From positions 15,415,736-15,479,735 of the forward strand of contig JAGGNK010006892.1 of the NCBI GenBank assembly GCA_017590115.1: a stretch of 64,000 nt of DNA, in the 5' to 3' direction. The translations under genes were made by a program, and so were the position numbers. The notes under the pieces were generated by a model that worked only from the letters and a program-made list of their open reading frames with translations, searched no databases and was not told the origin of the DNA. This DNA is from Montifringilla adamsi. Lineage: Eukaryota > Chordata > Aves > Passeriformes > Passeridae. Of the stretch, positions 25,101-37,262 are shown piece after piece; the stretch's first letter is position 1, and the number at the start of each line of letters is the position of its first letter.

Positions 25101-28100
25101 TGAGGTGACCAAGCAGCTGCAAAAAGGTTAATAATCTGAATGAGCTCTTGAGTATTGGGGGAATATCATCTGTGGTGTAGATTTACAATTCTTCACTCTT
25201 ATTTCCTTCAGGTCATATTTTACTACATCTACTATGTGTTGGTATTATGGATCCTAATGAAAGTTTGCTAGGAGAAACTCTTTGTATGGTTTTTGTTGCA
25301 TTTGGAATACCCACTTTTACTGTTTTCAGTATCATCATTCAGAATTGAGTGCATTTTTTTATAAAGGTCTCTATTATTCTGCTCCCAGAGAGAGGCTTTT
25401 TAAAAAATCCACCTGATTTTTATTCATGAACATGCTAATGACATCTCAGCATCAAATTTGTCAAAGAACCACATGAAAAAAACCTAGATTACTGCCACAC
25501 AAGTTATTGCTCAAGTGATTCTTACACCAAATTAATGCTGAGTTTCTGCATGGGTGAGAATTAGAAACAGCTGAAAGTGGCCCCATAGTATTTTTTTTTT
25601 CCAGTACAGTGATTCCACTTGAGATGAGAATAAGGACCAAAAAAGCAGAGAAGGATGGCTCCCTGCCAGTGGCTGGGCAGGAGGTATGCAATAGGCTTGG
25701 ACCTATTGGCAGAACTGTTGAACAGGTGACAGAAGCTTGGAGCAGGTGCAGCAGGTGGGTGGGAGAGAGGGACAAGGTGCCAATGTCAGTCCTGGGGGCA
25801 AACTGAGCTGAGAGCTGCTTATGGGAGCCCAAAGTGCTCTTGTCATGAAGTGAGAGCAGCATGGGTGCATCACAGCAATCTTTACCACTTTGCAGTGGCT
25901 TGTACATCACACACAGCCATTTCACAAAGAACAGACTTTTTCTGACTGCCAGCCATGCAAACCCACCAGATCCTGGAGGTCAAATGGGGCCCTTCCTCCC
26001 TCAAGCACCATCACCACTGGTGAGGCTGAGGTTTGGTGGAGCATCAGAGTAAGCCCTGTGCTCCCTGCTCCTTGCATTGAGAGCCCCAGTGCCTGCTTGG
26101 CCTAGGAGTAAAAGCAGCAGACATCACTGCTCTGATTCAGAGCTGTGTTGCCTGTGGACTAACCAGGCAGATGCATTCCAGGGAATGATTTTGAATTCAC
26201 TTCCTGTCTGAAGTCGGGCTATGGGGCCCATCCCTTTGATCTCTGCAATATCCCCAGAGCTGAGAGTAAATCAGGATCTGGCATGGACCTCTCTGTTGGT
26301 GGCAGCTGGGGGGACAAGGCTTCACAGTCCCAGAGGGCCTTTCTGTCCCCACAGCAAGCAGAATTATCTCATGTGCTGCAATATGTCTCCGGGATGCAGT
26401 TAAGCTTACTTCTAATTTCATCTGCTGCTGATTTGACTGGCACATCCTGAGCAGACTCTCCATCCCAACTGTCTTCCCATTTAGCACAAACCTGTACTAG
26501 ACCTTCTTTTCAAGACTGTTTGTCAAGCAAATTGACAAATCAATATTTGTAAACCATTCTGGAGATGGACCTTCCACCTGACAAGCTTCTGCTGTCCCTG
26601 ACTTGTTTCTGTACCACATGCTTTTCACTACTCTGATATTCCTCTGCAATGCCACATTTTCCCCTGTATATGAGGTAGATTTTTGGGTGTCTGCTCTTGA
26701 ATTTGCCATTGATGTCTTGTGATCTTGGATATAACTGCTCTGCACTTTGTCAATGTGTATAGTGGTTATAAAAAGCATCTAGCCAGCTAAAAGGAATTGT
26801 GAAATGGAGGGACCTGATGAAAACCTCAGCTTGTTTTTATGGGCTCATGTGAAAGGCAGACAAAAACATGCCAAGTAAACAAAGTTTTACTGCTGTTATT
26901 GTTTAGTTTGATATTTACTGTTTAACATGATTAAAAAATATTTTGATATGATAGAGGACAGCTCTAGCAAAGGAAAACCTCCCTCAGTCCTTTAGGTCTC
27001 ACATACTAGATAATTAGCATACAGCATACTTGATGTGTCTGGCAGAAGAAAAAAGAGAAAGAGAGGGAAAACGTGCATTCTGCAACTCTGTTTTCCCCAG
27101 GCACTGGCCAATAAATTATGTCTAGACTTTGTCCCTCAACCACTATGCAGAAGGTCTGGACTGAACCACCTATAATAAATTAATTGTGGTGAGAAAAAAA
27201 ATCACAGTGGGAAAAGAAGCAGGGTCTTCGTTTCAGCTTCCCATATAACTTCTCTGCCAATAAACAGCTTTACTATGATAGCTCAGCCAACAGGCACTCT
27301 TTTGAGAACTTGTACTGCAGCCCAGACTTTCTTACAATATCACAGTTTACTGACTTGCCAAATAGTTTCTGGGTAGATAGCACATCTGTATCTGGATCCA
27401 TCCCAGTATTTTCTTATACAGCTAGACTCCATCTGAAGTATTTTACATAAAACCCTCTGTAACCTCTTCTTGTTTCAAGCTTTGAAATCAGAACAATGAT
27501 GAAATATTTAATTATCTACGTGACCTGCCAAGGCTCTTTCATTACTTACCTATAGTGGCTGTGTACAAGAGGAGGAAAAAAAAAGAAGACATTTTCTGAA
27601 AACAGCACTGTGTCTGGGAGGTCTGTTTTTGCAAAGGTGGTCAGTTCCAGCTTTCTGTTGAAGTGTTGCAATCTTGTGCCTTTTGTACAGGAGGGGAGAC
27701 AAAAGATGTGACACACCTCAGCTGAGCTGCAAGTGGGCTGGGCAGGAGGCAGCTCTCAAGTAGCCCATGCATGGCATGGAAGCTGATAGATAAAAGGTCC
27801 CACAATTTTTAGAGTCTGTCAATTTGCACCTGCCAAATATATGCCCACATACTTGTGGCCACAAAATGAGTTATATGTGTGAACCTCAACATATGCCACT
27901 TCTATTCTGTAATTTATATTCCCAGCAAGGTAGTCAGTGAGGCAAACATGCTCAGGTTTCAGCAAAAAAGTGCAGACACAGGTTTTCTGACTAGAACTTG
28001 CTCTTTTACAAGTGCATCCCATTGCACAGCTTTATTTCAGTAAGATGAGAGAGTCTGAGTTAGAAGCAGGAGAAAATAAAATATACAGCAGCTACTTTAT

Positions 28101-31100
28101 AATCCACTCAGGATTTATATGACTGTTTGCTTTTACAATGTAGTTGCATTCACTCTTATCTTACATCATTCTTGTTCCTGTGAGTCCAACCTGCTGCTGT
28201 GGCATGTGGGATGGTGGAGCAGGTTGCCACTCTGCAGCAGGACTTTGTGACACAGAAACTGTTTAAAGAGAGCTTCACTGTTAGCTGTTTAGTAGTAGAC
28301 ACAAAGGTAATGGCCAAAGGAAATTAAAATAAACCAGTGGATTTTCCACCTGTCTAACTTACCTAGAGCCCTTCAGTTGCACCATACTTGTTAGAGTAGC
28401 AGGCTGAGACCGAGATGTGCCAAAGATTTTCTGCTCTCTGTTGTTTCTCCCAAGCAATAGCTCACTCTCTTTGGAAGCTCTCTTATGAAATGTTGCTAGC
28501 ATCCTTTGTTCTTCTGTCCTTGGATGGCTGCGGGTCCTTGATTGCTCTCAGACTGAGCCAGAGATGGAACCATCATCAAAGCTATCACTTCTGGCTAAAC
28601 CTCTTAAAGATTTGTAAGCATTAGGGTTTTTTCCAGGCTGATGATGGTGAGTTAGGCCAGTGTAGTCATACAAAAACCATCTCTGTAAACAGGCTAGCGC
28701 ACAACATTAGTAGATTGTTGCATGACAGTGCCAAGTCTATTATAAATAGCCTTTCAAAATAGCATTAGAGTAGTCTATAAGGTGTTAAGCTTGCCTATTT
28801 AGTCATTCATAAGCCAGGGAATTACAAAATTGGGGTATGGTGATTGAACATAAAACCTTTAGTATGCTATTTGATGCATCATGTCTTCAATGGGATTTTA
28901 ACTACCATTAGCATACTATTTCTCAAAGAATACCCTCCTACTTCCCCTGTCACCATGATTATTCCCATGTGCAGAATTTTGTAGGACTTTTCATCCTTGC
29001 ATATTAATTTTTTCCACTGAATATATAATTTAATTTTTTTCTAATTTAGATTTTTTTCTTATGAACATTCACACACCCCCTGTACCTGAAAGCTCTTTCT
29101 CAGACTAAATTATATACATCTCTCAATAAGTAATATGTGAAATAGAATTTTTGATTTTTATTTAAGACTTAATCCCGTTGAAGTTCATAGCACTTATGGA
29201 GTTGAGGTTAATGATTTGGAATTATATTCTCAGGAACCAAACTGTCTCAGAAAGTCAAGGAGATTGCACTGCTAACTTTCCAGATCCACTGAAAATCCAT
29301 ACATATACATTACATATTTTTAAATTGTGATTTTGGGTTTATTATATGAGTTATCATTACTTTAATATTTTAACGTAAGTGGAAATGAAAGTGACTTAAA
29401 CACCTTGAATGAAAATTAATAAAAATCATGGATTCATAAAAATCATGGGTGGGACAGGTTCCTGTATTATAGAAAGGTGTAGTTCAGCAGTAGCCAGGCT
29501 AATGCTGCAGTATGTGAATATACTACAGAGACATCACACAGCTCATCTCAGTAGGGCTTCTTGATGAGCAGTGTTCTCAGCAGGGGACTTGAGGGTGACA
29601 GTGTTTGGTGGACTACAGGTGAACTGAAGGCCTAAGAGAAAACCTTTAAGCTGCCAGTCTCTGTGTGGGATGGCTGGAACACAAATGGCAGTGGGGACTG
29701 ATGTGATCAGAGCTGTCTTGAGCAACTCTACAAGTGCACAGTAAGGAAAGACTTGGTGGGAGTCTCCATAATGTCCTGTAAACCCAGGTCATTCCACCAT
29801 TGCCATTTATTTTGTTCTTTCAAACATACACTTCATGGGGTGGCTATAGGCTCACCTCTTCAGGTGGCAAACAGGATACTTTGGGAGGAATAAGAATGAG
29901 AAAGATAGGGAAAATTGATCAGGAAACAACAGGGAAAAAAAGACTCCTAGGAGAAGAAAACCTGAAAGAAAATACGTGGACACTGCTGGGTACTGAGTAA
30001 AATGTTAGATGATCAGAGAAGTACTTTTCAGATGTCTAGAAAAGGCTTGGACAAACTTACACCTGGCTTCTGTGGTACTTTGGATGTATTGTAACCTCCT
30101 GTGTATAAACATATGAAGCACGGGATGATGTGGGATCTGAGAAGCCCTGGAAAATTGCTGAAGTACTCTCAAACTTAATGTTACTGTCTCAGAAATGAGG
30201 AAGAGTCAATTTACATTGAAATGTTTGAATTGAATATTCCAACATTTTCATACCTACTTTAACTGTTTGTTTTCATTCCCCTTCCCACTTCCCCAAAGAT
30301 TTGCTATTTCATTTTTTCATCCAAATCTGGGACACAAGTGTGTGTGAAATACTGGCATGTTCATTTGAACTTCCTGGGTTTGCTTTTTTTATCAGAACCT
30401 CTTGAAGAGGAGAATAAAGAAAATAATTTGGGATTTTCTGTGTACCAGTGTGTCAGCAGGTACAATGAGAAACCCGAATGGAGCTGTGCACATAGAAAAA
30501 CATATGAAATAAATCAGTGCAAGTTAAGAGGACTCGCCCACCCATCTTTTCTTTGCTGGAATGAATAGTGTGCAAGTTTCCACTAGATCATCCTTTGACT
30601 GTCAGGATTGATTAAATATTTTCTGCTTTCAACTCTGAGGAGATGCTTTTAATAATTTTTTAATATTTTATCGGAGCACTATATATGCTGGCTCCCATTA
30701 GCAATGAAATCTGTCCGGTGAGATTTGAATTTGACTGAAAGCATTGACTTTGCTTTTCTTCAGTTACTCTTTTCTTGTGTACCAAATAGATGAATGCTTA
30801 GTGGCAGAAGGACACTAGAAACAAAACAATCCCCCAAATTATACCTCCAGCCAGGTCCCCAAATTGGAATGGATGTTATATGTTTAAGTCCTATGTGAAC
30901 TCTTTGACTATTACTGCCTATTTAATTGCATCTGAGTTATGATTTTAAACAATTTTTCATAAACTAGTCAGTGGGATTTAGAAATGCCTATCTTTAAAAA
31001 GCCATCCAGGTTATGCAAAAGCATGTGGGTGACTGGGTGCAGCATTTGCATTGCACGCTCAAGTAAGCTTATCCCTTCTTGGGTGTCTTCAGGTACCTGC

Positions 31101-32501
31101 AAATGAAGAGGACACTTGAGGATGAATATACCTGTTTTGGCTTTCCAAAAGCCATAGCTGCCCCACTCCTGCCAGGTTCTTCCTGTCTCCCCTGTGCATT
31201 CTCAGGATCTCCCTTTGGTCTAGTAGTTCATTATTCCTTATTGGCCCTGAAAGCTTTTTGGCAAATGCCATCCAACCCTGGCCATCTATTACAAATGTGT
31301 ATGAATGACTTATTCTAAAGCCTCCTGCTAACTTCACCTGTATCTGAAGGACAGAAATTTTTTACCAGAAGCAACTTTTCATATGTTAATTTTGGGAGCT
31401 TCTGTTTTAGTGGGAAAATTTTTGCTTTATTATCACATGGCCACTCTACAACCTCGAGTTAGTTGGCATACTAATAGCTACTCACTATGAAGGCAACTAC
31501 TTAACTTCTGGATGATGATCATCCCCAGTCAGTTCAGATTTTAAGGAACTAGTCAGTTTAAAGCAGGGAACTGTTATCCTCAAACGACCCATGACACGTT
31601 GAAGTATCTCAGTAGGGAGAAAAGAAACAGCAAAAATAAGAGGCATAACAGATATGTTGCTGATCCAGGTAGTATGCTCAACTTTGAAATGGAAATGAAG
31701 ATGAGCTGAGAAAAGCAAAAATTGTGTTTTATTTAGATTAACACGTTAAAAAGGGCTGAGGAATCTGAGAGCATTTGGAACAGAATTAAAGGACTTTTTA
31801 GCTGAGCTAGAACAACTCATTTTAATGAATTAAAGATTTGGGTTAAATTGTAACAGACATAACAAATAGTTAGGGCATCAAATAATCATCACCTGGCCTG
31901 TTAACAGATTTAGAAACCTTCTGACCTTGGAGAAGTCAAGTTAATCTAATTTCTTGTAGTTTGGGGTTTTTTTTTTTAATCAATAATCAACTTTTCCTCT
32001 TTTGAAATTATGCATTTAAATAAAGTACTGAAAACAATGAATTACCTTTGAAGAGATGGATGGATAAAATCCCCTTTTTAGAGTTCAAATCTGCAATCAT
32101 TTTCTTTCATGATTCCTTCAACATGTCTCAGTGCTTGCTGAAACTCTGAGGAGTTTGGAAGACTCTTTGTGTACCAGAAAGGTGGTGTTTTCTTGGGTTT
32201 ATGTAATCACAGGTTTTCAACTGCTTTAATGCCATTAACTAAAATTTCCAAGTGTTTGGTGTGTGGAAAGATCAATGGCTTTATTAATCTAAACTTATTA
32301 CTCCCTCCACCCTTCCCTGTTTCAAATCTGGTTTATGTTTAAAGCTCTACATAACCTCAGCCTTATTCTAGGTTAAATGTTATATTAATCAAGCTGTGGA
32401 TAAAGGCCACATATATGACTGAAGCTGTGTTTATTAGCTTTAGTGAAGGCTTTGATTTGGTCACACATTCTTTGCTCTTAACAAAGCCTCAGAATAATAC
32501 A
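19128..32501. other. Long non-coding stretch, no recognisable gene or repeat
   Basis: Over 13 kb of AT-rich sequence. The longest open frame is 154 codons on the minus strand (25461-25925). It lies in a locally more GC-rich part (25600-26480), overlaps open frames on the other strand, and has no recognised domain. An acceptor-like tctgtccccacag ends at 26353, but no exon structure follows that I can support. No CR1 tail, tRNA, snRNA or snoRNA signature was seen. Short A or T runs are scattered (22611-22619, 25591-25600). I see nothing else to annotate. Confidence 0.5.
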
Positions 32502-32596
32502 ATATGGGGTTTATGTCAATAAACCCCATATAACCATGAAATTGGTTATCATTATATTTATTATGATAACCATAAAATTGGTTATCATCATATTTA
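32502..32596. repeat. Nested hairpin and direct-repeat cluster
   Basis: A perfect 12-bp stem (atatggggttta at 32502-32513, taaaccccatat at 32520-32531) encloses a 6-base loop. Directly after it are two 29-base copies, 32532-32560 and 32568-32596, offset by 36 bases and differing at two positions. Each copy has an aacca / tggtt inverted pair. Between them ggttatcat (32544-32552) pairs with atgataacc (32563-32571). The whole block is dense in self-complementary sequence. It could be a local slippage or inversion product, or a fragment of a palindromic element. No family was recognised. Confidence 0.85.
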
Positions 32597-35246
32597 AGGA
32601 ATAATAGAAAACAAACTATGTTCACTATAGTGGCATATGAGCTGATTTTAAACTCTCTGGTGCAGGTGTTATCGATGATATTCTTCTTCTAGTGCTCTGG
32701 TTGTTTTCTTAGGAAATGTAATATTTAATATATGTAGATAAATAGAATATCTGCTTTTGTAAAGAACTTTTTTTTTTAAATCCTCCCTTTAATCATAAAG
32801 TAGACTTTATTTGTAGTTTCCAGCTTATGCAAGATGTGTTCTGAGGAGAGGAAAACAGGAGAGGTTCAAGTAGTTAATTGCTTCATGGTGCTATGAAGAG
32901 CTGTTTTGAGGTTTTGTGCAGCTCCAGCCCTCCTGTGGCTTGCAGGATTTCCAACTGCAGGGCTGTCCTGTGGAAGACATTACTGGCTTGATTCTGCTCT
33001 TTGATGTGCTGGGTATAATCCTCACCCAGGATTAAGCATATGGTGTAAATTCAGTCTGGGTCTCTAAAGGAAAAGTCCACCCTTCCAGGTACCAGTCAGT
33101 GCAGAGGGGCTATAGGTGACACCAACATGCAGAAAGTGAGAATACTTATATTCTAAGAACATTGTGGCTGTCAATACCTGCTCTTGGGCTGGTAGAATAG
33201 GGAGCAGACGAAACAAATATTTTACCCTCTTTTACTGCATCAGTATAACGACTGACTATTGTGCATATTTATATACCAACATTATAACAGATGTGTTAAA
33301 AACCACTTTTATATCTGTAAAAATGTGGCCACCAGAGCTCAGAGCAGGGCTGTGCCCCCCACAGAGACAGTGGGTAGAAAGGTTAGCCTTCATCCTCATC
33401 ATGGAATAATTAATATTGTGTCTGGAGGGCAAGTTTCAGGACTTTGTTGTGATTTGTTCTGCATGTCCATTTTCTACTTACATGGACAATAATTTCTCAA
33501 AATGCAGGGAGACCCAAAGGTTAACATAATTCTGCTTTTGAATAGTCAATCCTTGCAATGTATATCCACTTATGTGGTCTCTGAGGCTGTGACTCGGCCC
33601 ATGACAAAAGCACACCTGATTTAGAATATAGTATTCTAAATTGCTGAAGCCTTTTTTAAAATTTTTCCTTCTCCTGCCAAGACTCATTGGCTGTGTGCTA
33701 AAGGTGGAAAAAAATTACCGTTGTAAACAGAGTGCAGTTTTTAACAAGAGATTTAACATCTGAAACTGATGCTGAGAGATGTGATGCAGTCATTGGCACA
33801 GGGACACTTCATGCCTCAGCACCAGTTGGCACACAGAATGATTCTGTGATAAAAGTAAAAATACTTTCTTCAACCTCCATTAGAATTCCTTCATTATGAG
33901 CTCTTGGATTACCTTGGAGATGTGGACTGGTTTATGCTGGAGGCTGGGAATACTGGAAATAAATCTTTCCCCCTTTTAGAATGGGTGCTTTGTTGGATTG
34001 TTGAGTCTTGTTTTCCTGTTATATTGTTACTATTGACTAAATCTGTGTAAGGTTATTGTTTCCAGTGATGTCTGCTGTAGTTGTCTAGATCACTTTGAGA
34101 ACTGGCATCTGCTTTGATGCATTATACGCACTTTTTAACTTTCAAGCAAATTATTTTTTAAAAGCGAGGGAGAGAATTTTTCAGACCACCAGCTTTCAAA
34201 TATTTTCTGAGAAGAAAGTCCACATCAGTGCTCAGCACAGCTCATGTCTGCAAAATGAAATAGCTTCCATGCAGCCACCATATTTGATCAAGCTCCAGAA
34301 ATGTCTAGGAAAAAAAGTCATATCACATGGTCTCACGGAACTGCAGATGTGACATTCCAATATCAGTGCCTTAAGGAGGAGCTATTAATGCCAGCAACAA
34401 CCGTAAGACTTAGTGGTTCCTGCTAAGCACCTTCACACTAAGCACCTTTTACCCGGGTGAATGGCATAAGAAATTGACAAAGTCATGGTGTAAGTATTAC
34501 AAAAATAGTTACACCAGAGAAAAAGGCACTGAAAACACACATAGATTTGAGAGGTGTCCTGGAGATCTGAGAATTTCCGTCTGAAAACCTTTGGTTTTAG
34601 CAAAGTGAAGTGGGGCTGCTATCAAACAGACAGGAAGAGCGTTAACAGGAGTGAAAACTGGATTTTCTAAATTTTAGCTTCTTTGCAAGGCCGTTCACAT
34701 ATGTCATTATGGCATGATTTACTAGGTAGTCTGGAGGAGCTTTCTGTAAAGTTTGTAAGGTCACTTGCAGACAGCAACATCAAAACTTTAAAGTGCTAGA
34801 ATATCCCTTCCCTCTTCTCTCATAGTCCATCAAATCCAGTGGAACGAGAGCAGCGGGACCAGGTCAGAGTTAAGGTTGGCTGCCAAATTTCAAAGCTTTT
34901 AAAACCTCTTTATTTCATAAGTGCAACATTGTAATAACACTGCTTTAAATTAGCTGGTATGTATTTACTAACTTAATCTTAGTACAATGCAGGGGCTTAA
35001 GGGTCTGGAAATATTGCACAGCTTTGATCTCTGTAAACCCCTATTAGCACAGGTACTGATACAATTATCTGCAGGGTCACTCTACATACTTACAGGCTAG
35101 CAGTCCAATCAACAGATCAAACTACCTCATTTATCATCATGTGATCTGTTTCTAATTATTTCACTCAAGTTAATGGTTTCTTAAAACTGCCTTTTTTGAG
35201 TTATTTTTTTTAGAAACACATAAACCACTTGAAATAACTTCTCAAC
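32597..35246. other. Non-coding stretch, no recognisable gene
   Basis: No gene or repeat family was recognised. The longest open frame is 85 codons (34095-34352, +). A CR1-tail-like acagaatgattctgtgat occurs near 33834-33851 without adjoining CR1 sequence. Confidence 0.55.
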
Positions 35247-35372
35247 ATTGGCTAAATATATTATTTATTTTCTGGCATGATTCCAGTTGTATGAGTTACA
35301 CAAAATTCAATTGGCTAAATATATTATTTATTTTCTGGCATGATTCCAGTTGTATGAGTTATACAAAATTCA
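35247..35372. repeat. 63-bp tandem duplication, two copies
   Basis: Copy 1 is 35247-35309 and copy 2 is 35310-35372. They are identical except for one C-to-T difference near the end (gttacac versus gttatac). Each copy begins attggctaaatatattattt. No third copy or flanking degenerate unit is visible. The near identity points to a recent duplication, or to a short-range assembly or replication event. Confidence 0.95.
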
Positions 35373-36608
35373 TTTACTTCATGAAATAGATAATTTCTTT
35401 GCTTTCAGAGATGGAAGACACAGAACAATGCTGAGGTGATGGTAGGATCTGACAAAAACCTTTTTAACACATTCAGTACATTGTCCTGGCCAATGGAGTC
35501 TGACATTTACAGTTTTGAAATAAGTCTAAATACAGCTAGTTTTATTTCCTTCCAGGAAAGCATAATAATGAGATTTGCTGAATGACTGATACTCTGTGGA
35601 CAAATGTCAAATTAGACTTAAAAGTACAGGTGTGGATTAAAACTACTGGTGTGGATAGGAACGAGAAGGAAATGTCAATAGTTTTGCATGCCAGTCATAA
35701 ATTGCTGGTCTTAATTAAAGTGTAATAAAATTTTTAATTTGATCAAAGCATGTAGCACCTATTGTAAGCCTACTGTTCCACCAGGGAGATTTATACCCTT
35801 TGCTTTCTTCTCAGTACATCCAGTAATTGCATCTGCTTACTAACAGATTTGCTATTAGAAATACACCTCTCCTGATGGTCTGTGGGCCAGGATTTAGTGT
35901 TATTAGGCTTGACCTGGTTTGATTCCCTGTCGAAGAAAACCCTTCAGCCTCAATCATTTCATAAACTGCTGTGACCAGTGTGCCAGGAGAGTGAAGTGGA
36001 ATTTAACCAGATTGATATATTGGTGTGGAAGAGATTACACATGGACACAAGCCAGGGTTGAAAATCCTGCTTTACTTTTGTCCAAGTCAAGTGAAGCCCA
36101 AGTTTCAGGCATCATCAGCTCAGCATGACCTCTTTGCTTCCAGGTAACAGGCTCGTTTCTTTTCTGGAAATTTTTCTTTTTCAGTAAGATTTGAAAGGGA
36201 AGGTAATCTCTGAAACAAAGTGATGGTTTGCAGTGGCAGACATCTGCACATTGAGTGTGGCAGGGAAAGATATGCAGGCACAATCTGTACCTCCAGATTT
36301 CCTGTGTAAAATTTTGGTGTTCCAACTCAAATCATAAGACATCTATGTGGCAAATGCTTATCATGCAACTTCCCATAATTTTTATAGGGAAAGATATAGG
36401 CAAAGAAAGACCAAGAAAAGGCCAGCAATGGTAATTTGGAGAAAGAGAAAAAGGTTAAAAATAGCAACTAAGGAAAAGGGAGAGGAAAACACTGTCTCTT
36501 CCAAGTGCTGGTGACTCAAGCACTGAGACAAACTTTTGCCTTTGGATGTCTGAGCCTTGCAAGGAGCAAAATTTCCCGGTCTCACATGTTTTCTGTTAGA
36601 TCATCAGA

Positions 36609-36620
36609 AGGTAGAAAAAG

Positions 36621-36654
<34 letters not shown>

Positions 36655-36672
36655 AAAAAAAAGAAGAGAGAC
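36609..36672. repeat. Poly(A) / purine low-complexity tract
   Basis: A run of 32 A (36621-36652), one G and nine more A sit in a purine-only stretch. This produces spurious lysine-rich frames. It could be the tail of an unrecognised retroposed sequence upstream, but no element was identified there. Confidence 0.9.
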
Positions 36673-36720
36673 CCTTCCCTATTTTCTCCAGATATGGAAA
36701 AGAATAATTCCCTATGAATG

Positions 36721-36734
36721 TCTCTCTCTCTCTC
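36721..36734. repeat. (TC)7 dinucleotide run
   Basis: Seven TC units followed by cag at 36735-36737. The result is a strong polypyrimidine tract plus acceptor-like AG, discussed as an exon candidate in the findings. Confidence 0.85.
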
Positions 36735-37231
36735 CAGGGACATCTATGTTGTTAACAGAAATGAGAACTCAGAAACGCAAACTTCTGTGGTAAGAGCAGT
36801 GCTCACATCCTGTTGTTCCCCATTTGGCCATCAAAGCTGGCTTTCATATCTTTTTTCTTTTTTTCAGCTGTGTGGAGAAGTTCCTATTAAGCTAATTATT
36901 ACTCCCAAGCTAAAGAGAATCTCTCAGTTTTTTGACACCTTCTTTGCAGTGCTTTTTTGTTTCCATGGAGAAATTTTGTGCTAAGATGGGTTTTGTTAGC
37001 AGTTGGCACCTCTAATTATAGCCTAGTGGATACTCCCAAGACTGAAATAAAAGTTGCTTTAGCCACCTTTTCATGTTACATCCAGTCTTGCCCTTCTGGA
37101 AGCACCTGGTATACCTACTATGTGTTGGTGTCATGCTGTTTTAGTGACTTGTTTATAATGAGCTAGACTGAAAGTAGATAAGATTATGATGCATTCTTTT
37201 ATATTCAAAATGGTCTTATTCCCTGAATTCT

Positions 37232-37235
<4 letters not shown>

Positions 37236-37261
<26 letters not shown>
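37236..37261. repeat. T26 homopolymer
   Basis: An uninterrupted run of 26 T. It creates a poly-Phe start in a spurious plus-strand frame. No adjoining element was recognised. Confidence 0.9.

Positions 37262-37262
<1 letters not shown>

Noticed and set aside
33834..33851. CR1 tail-like acagaatgattctgtgat
   Set aside because: No CR1 sequence adjoins it on either side. It is a short imperfect palindrome that could arise by chance.
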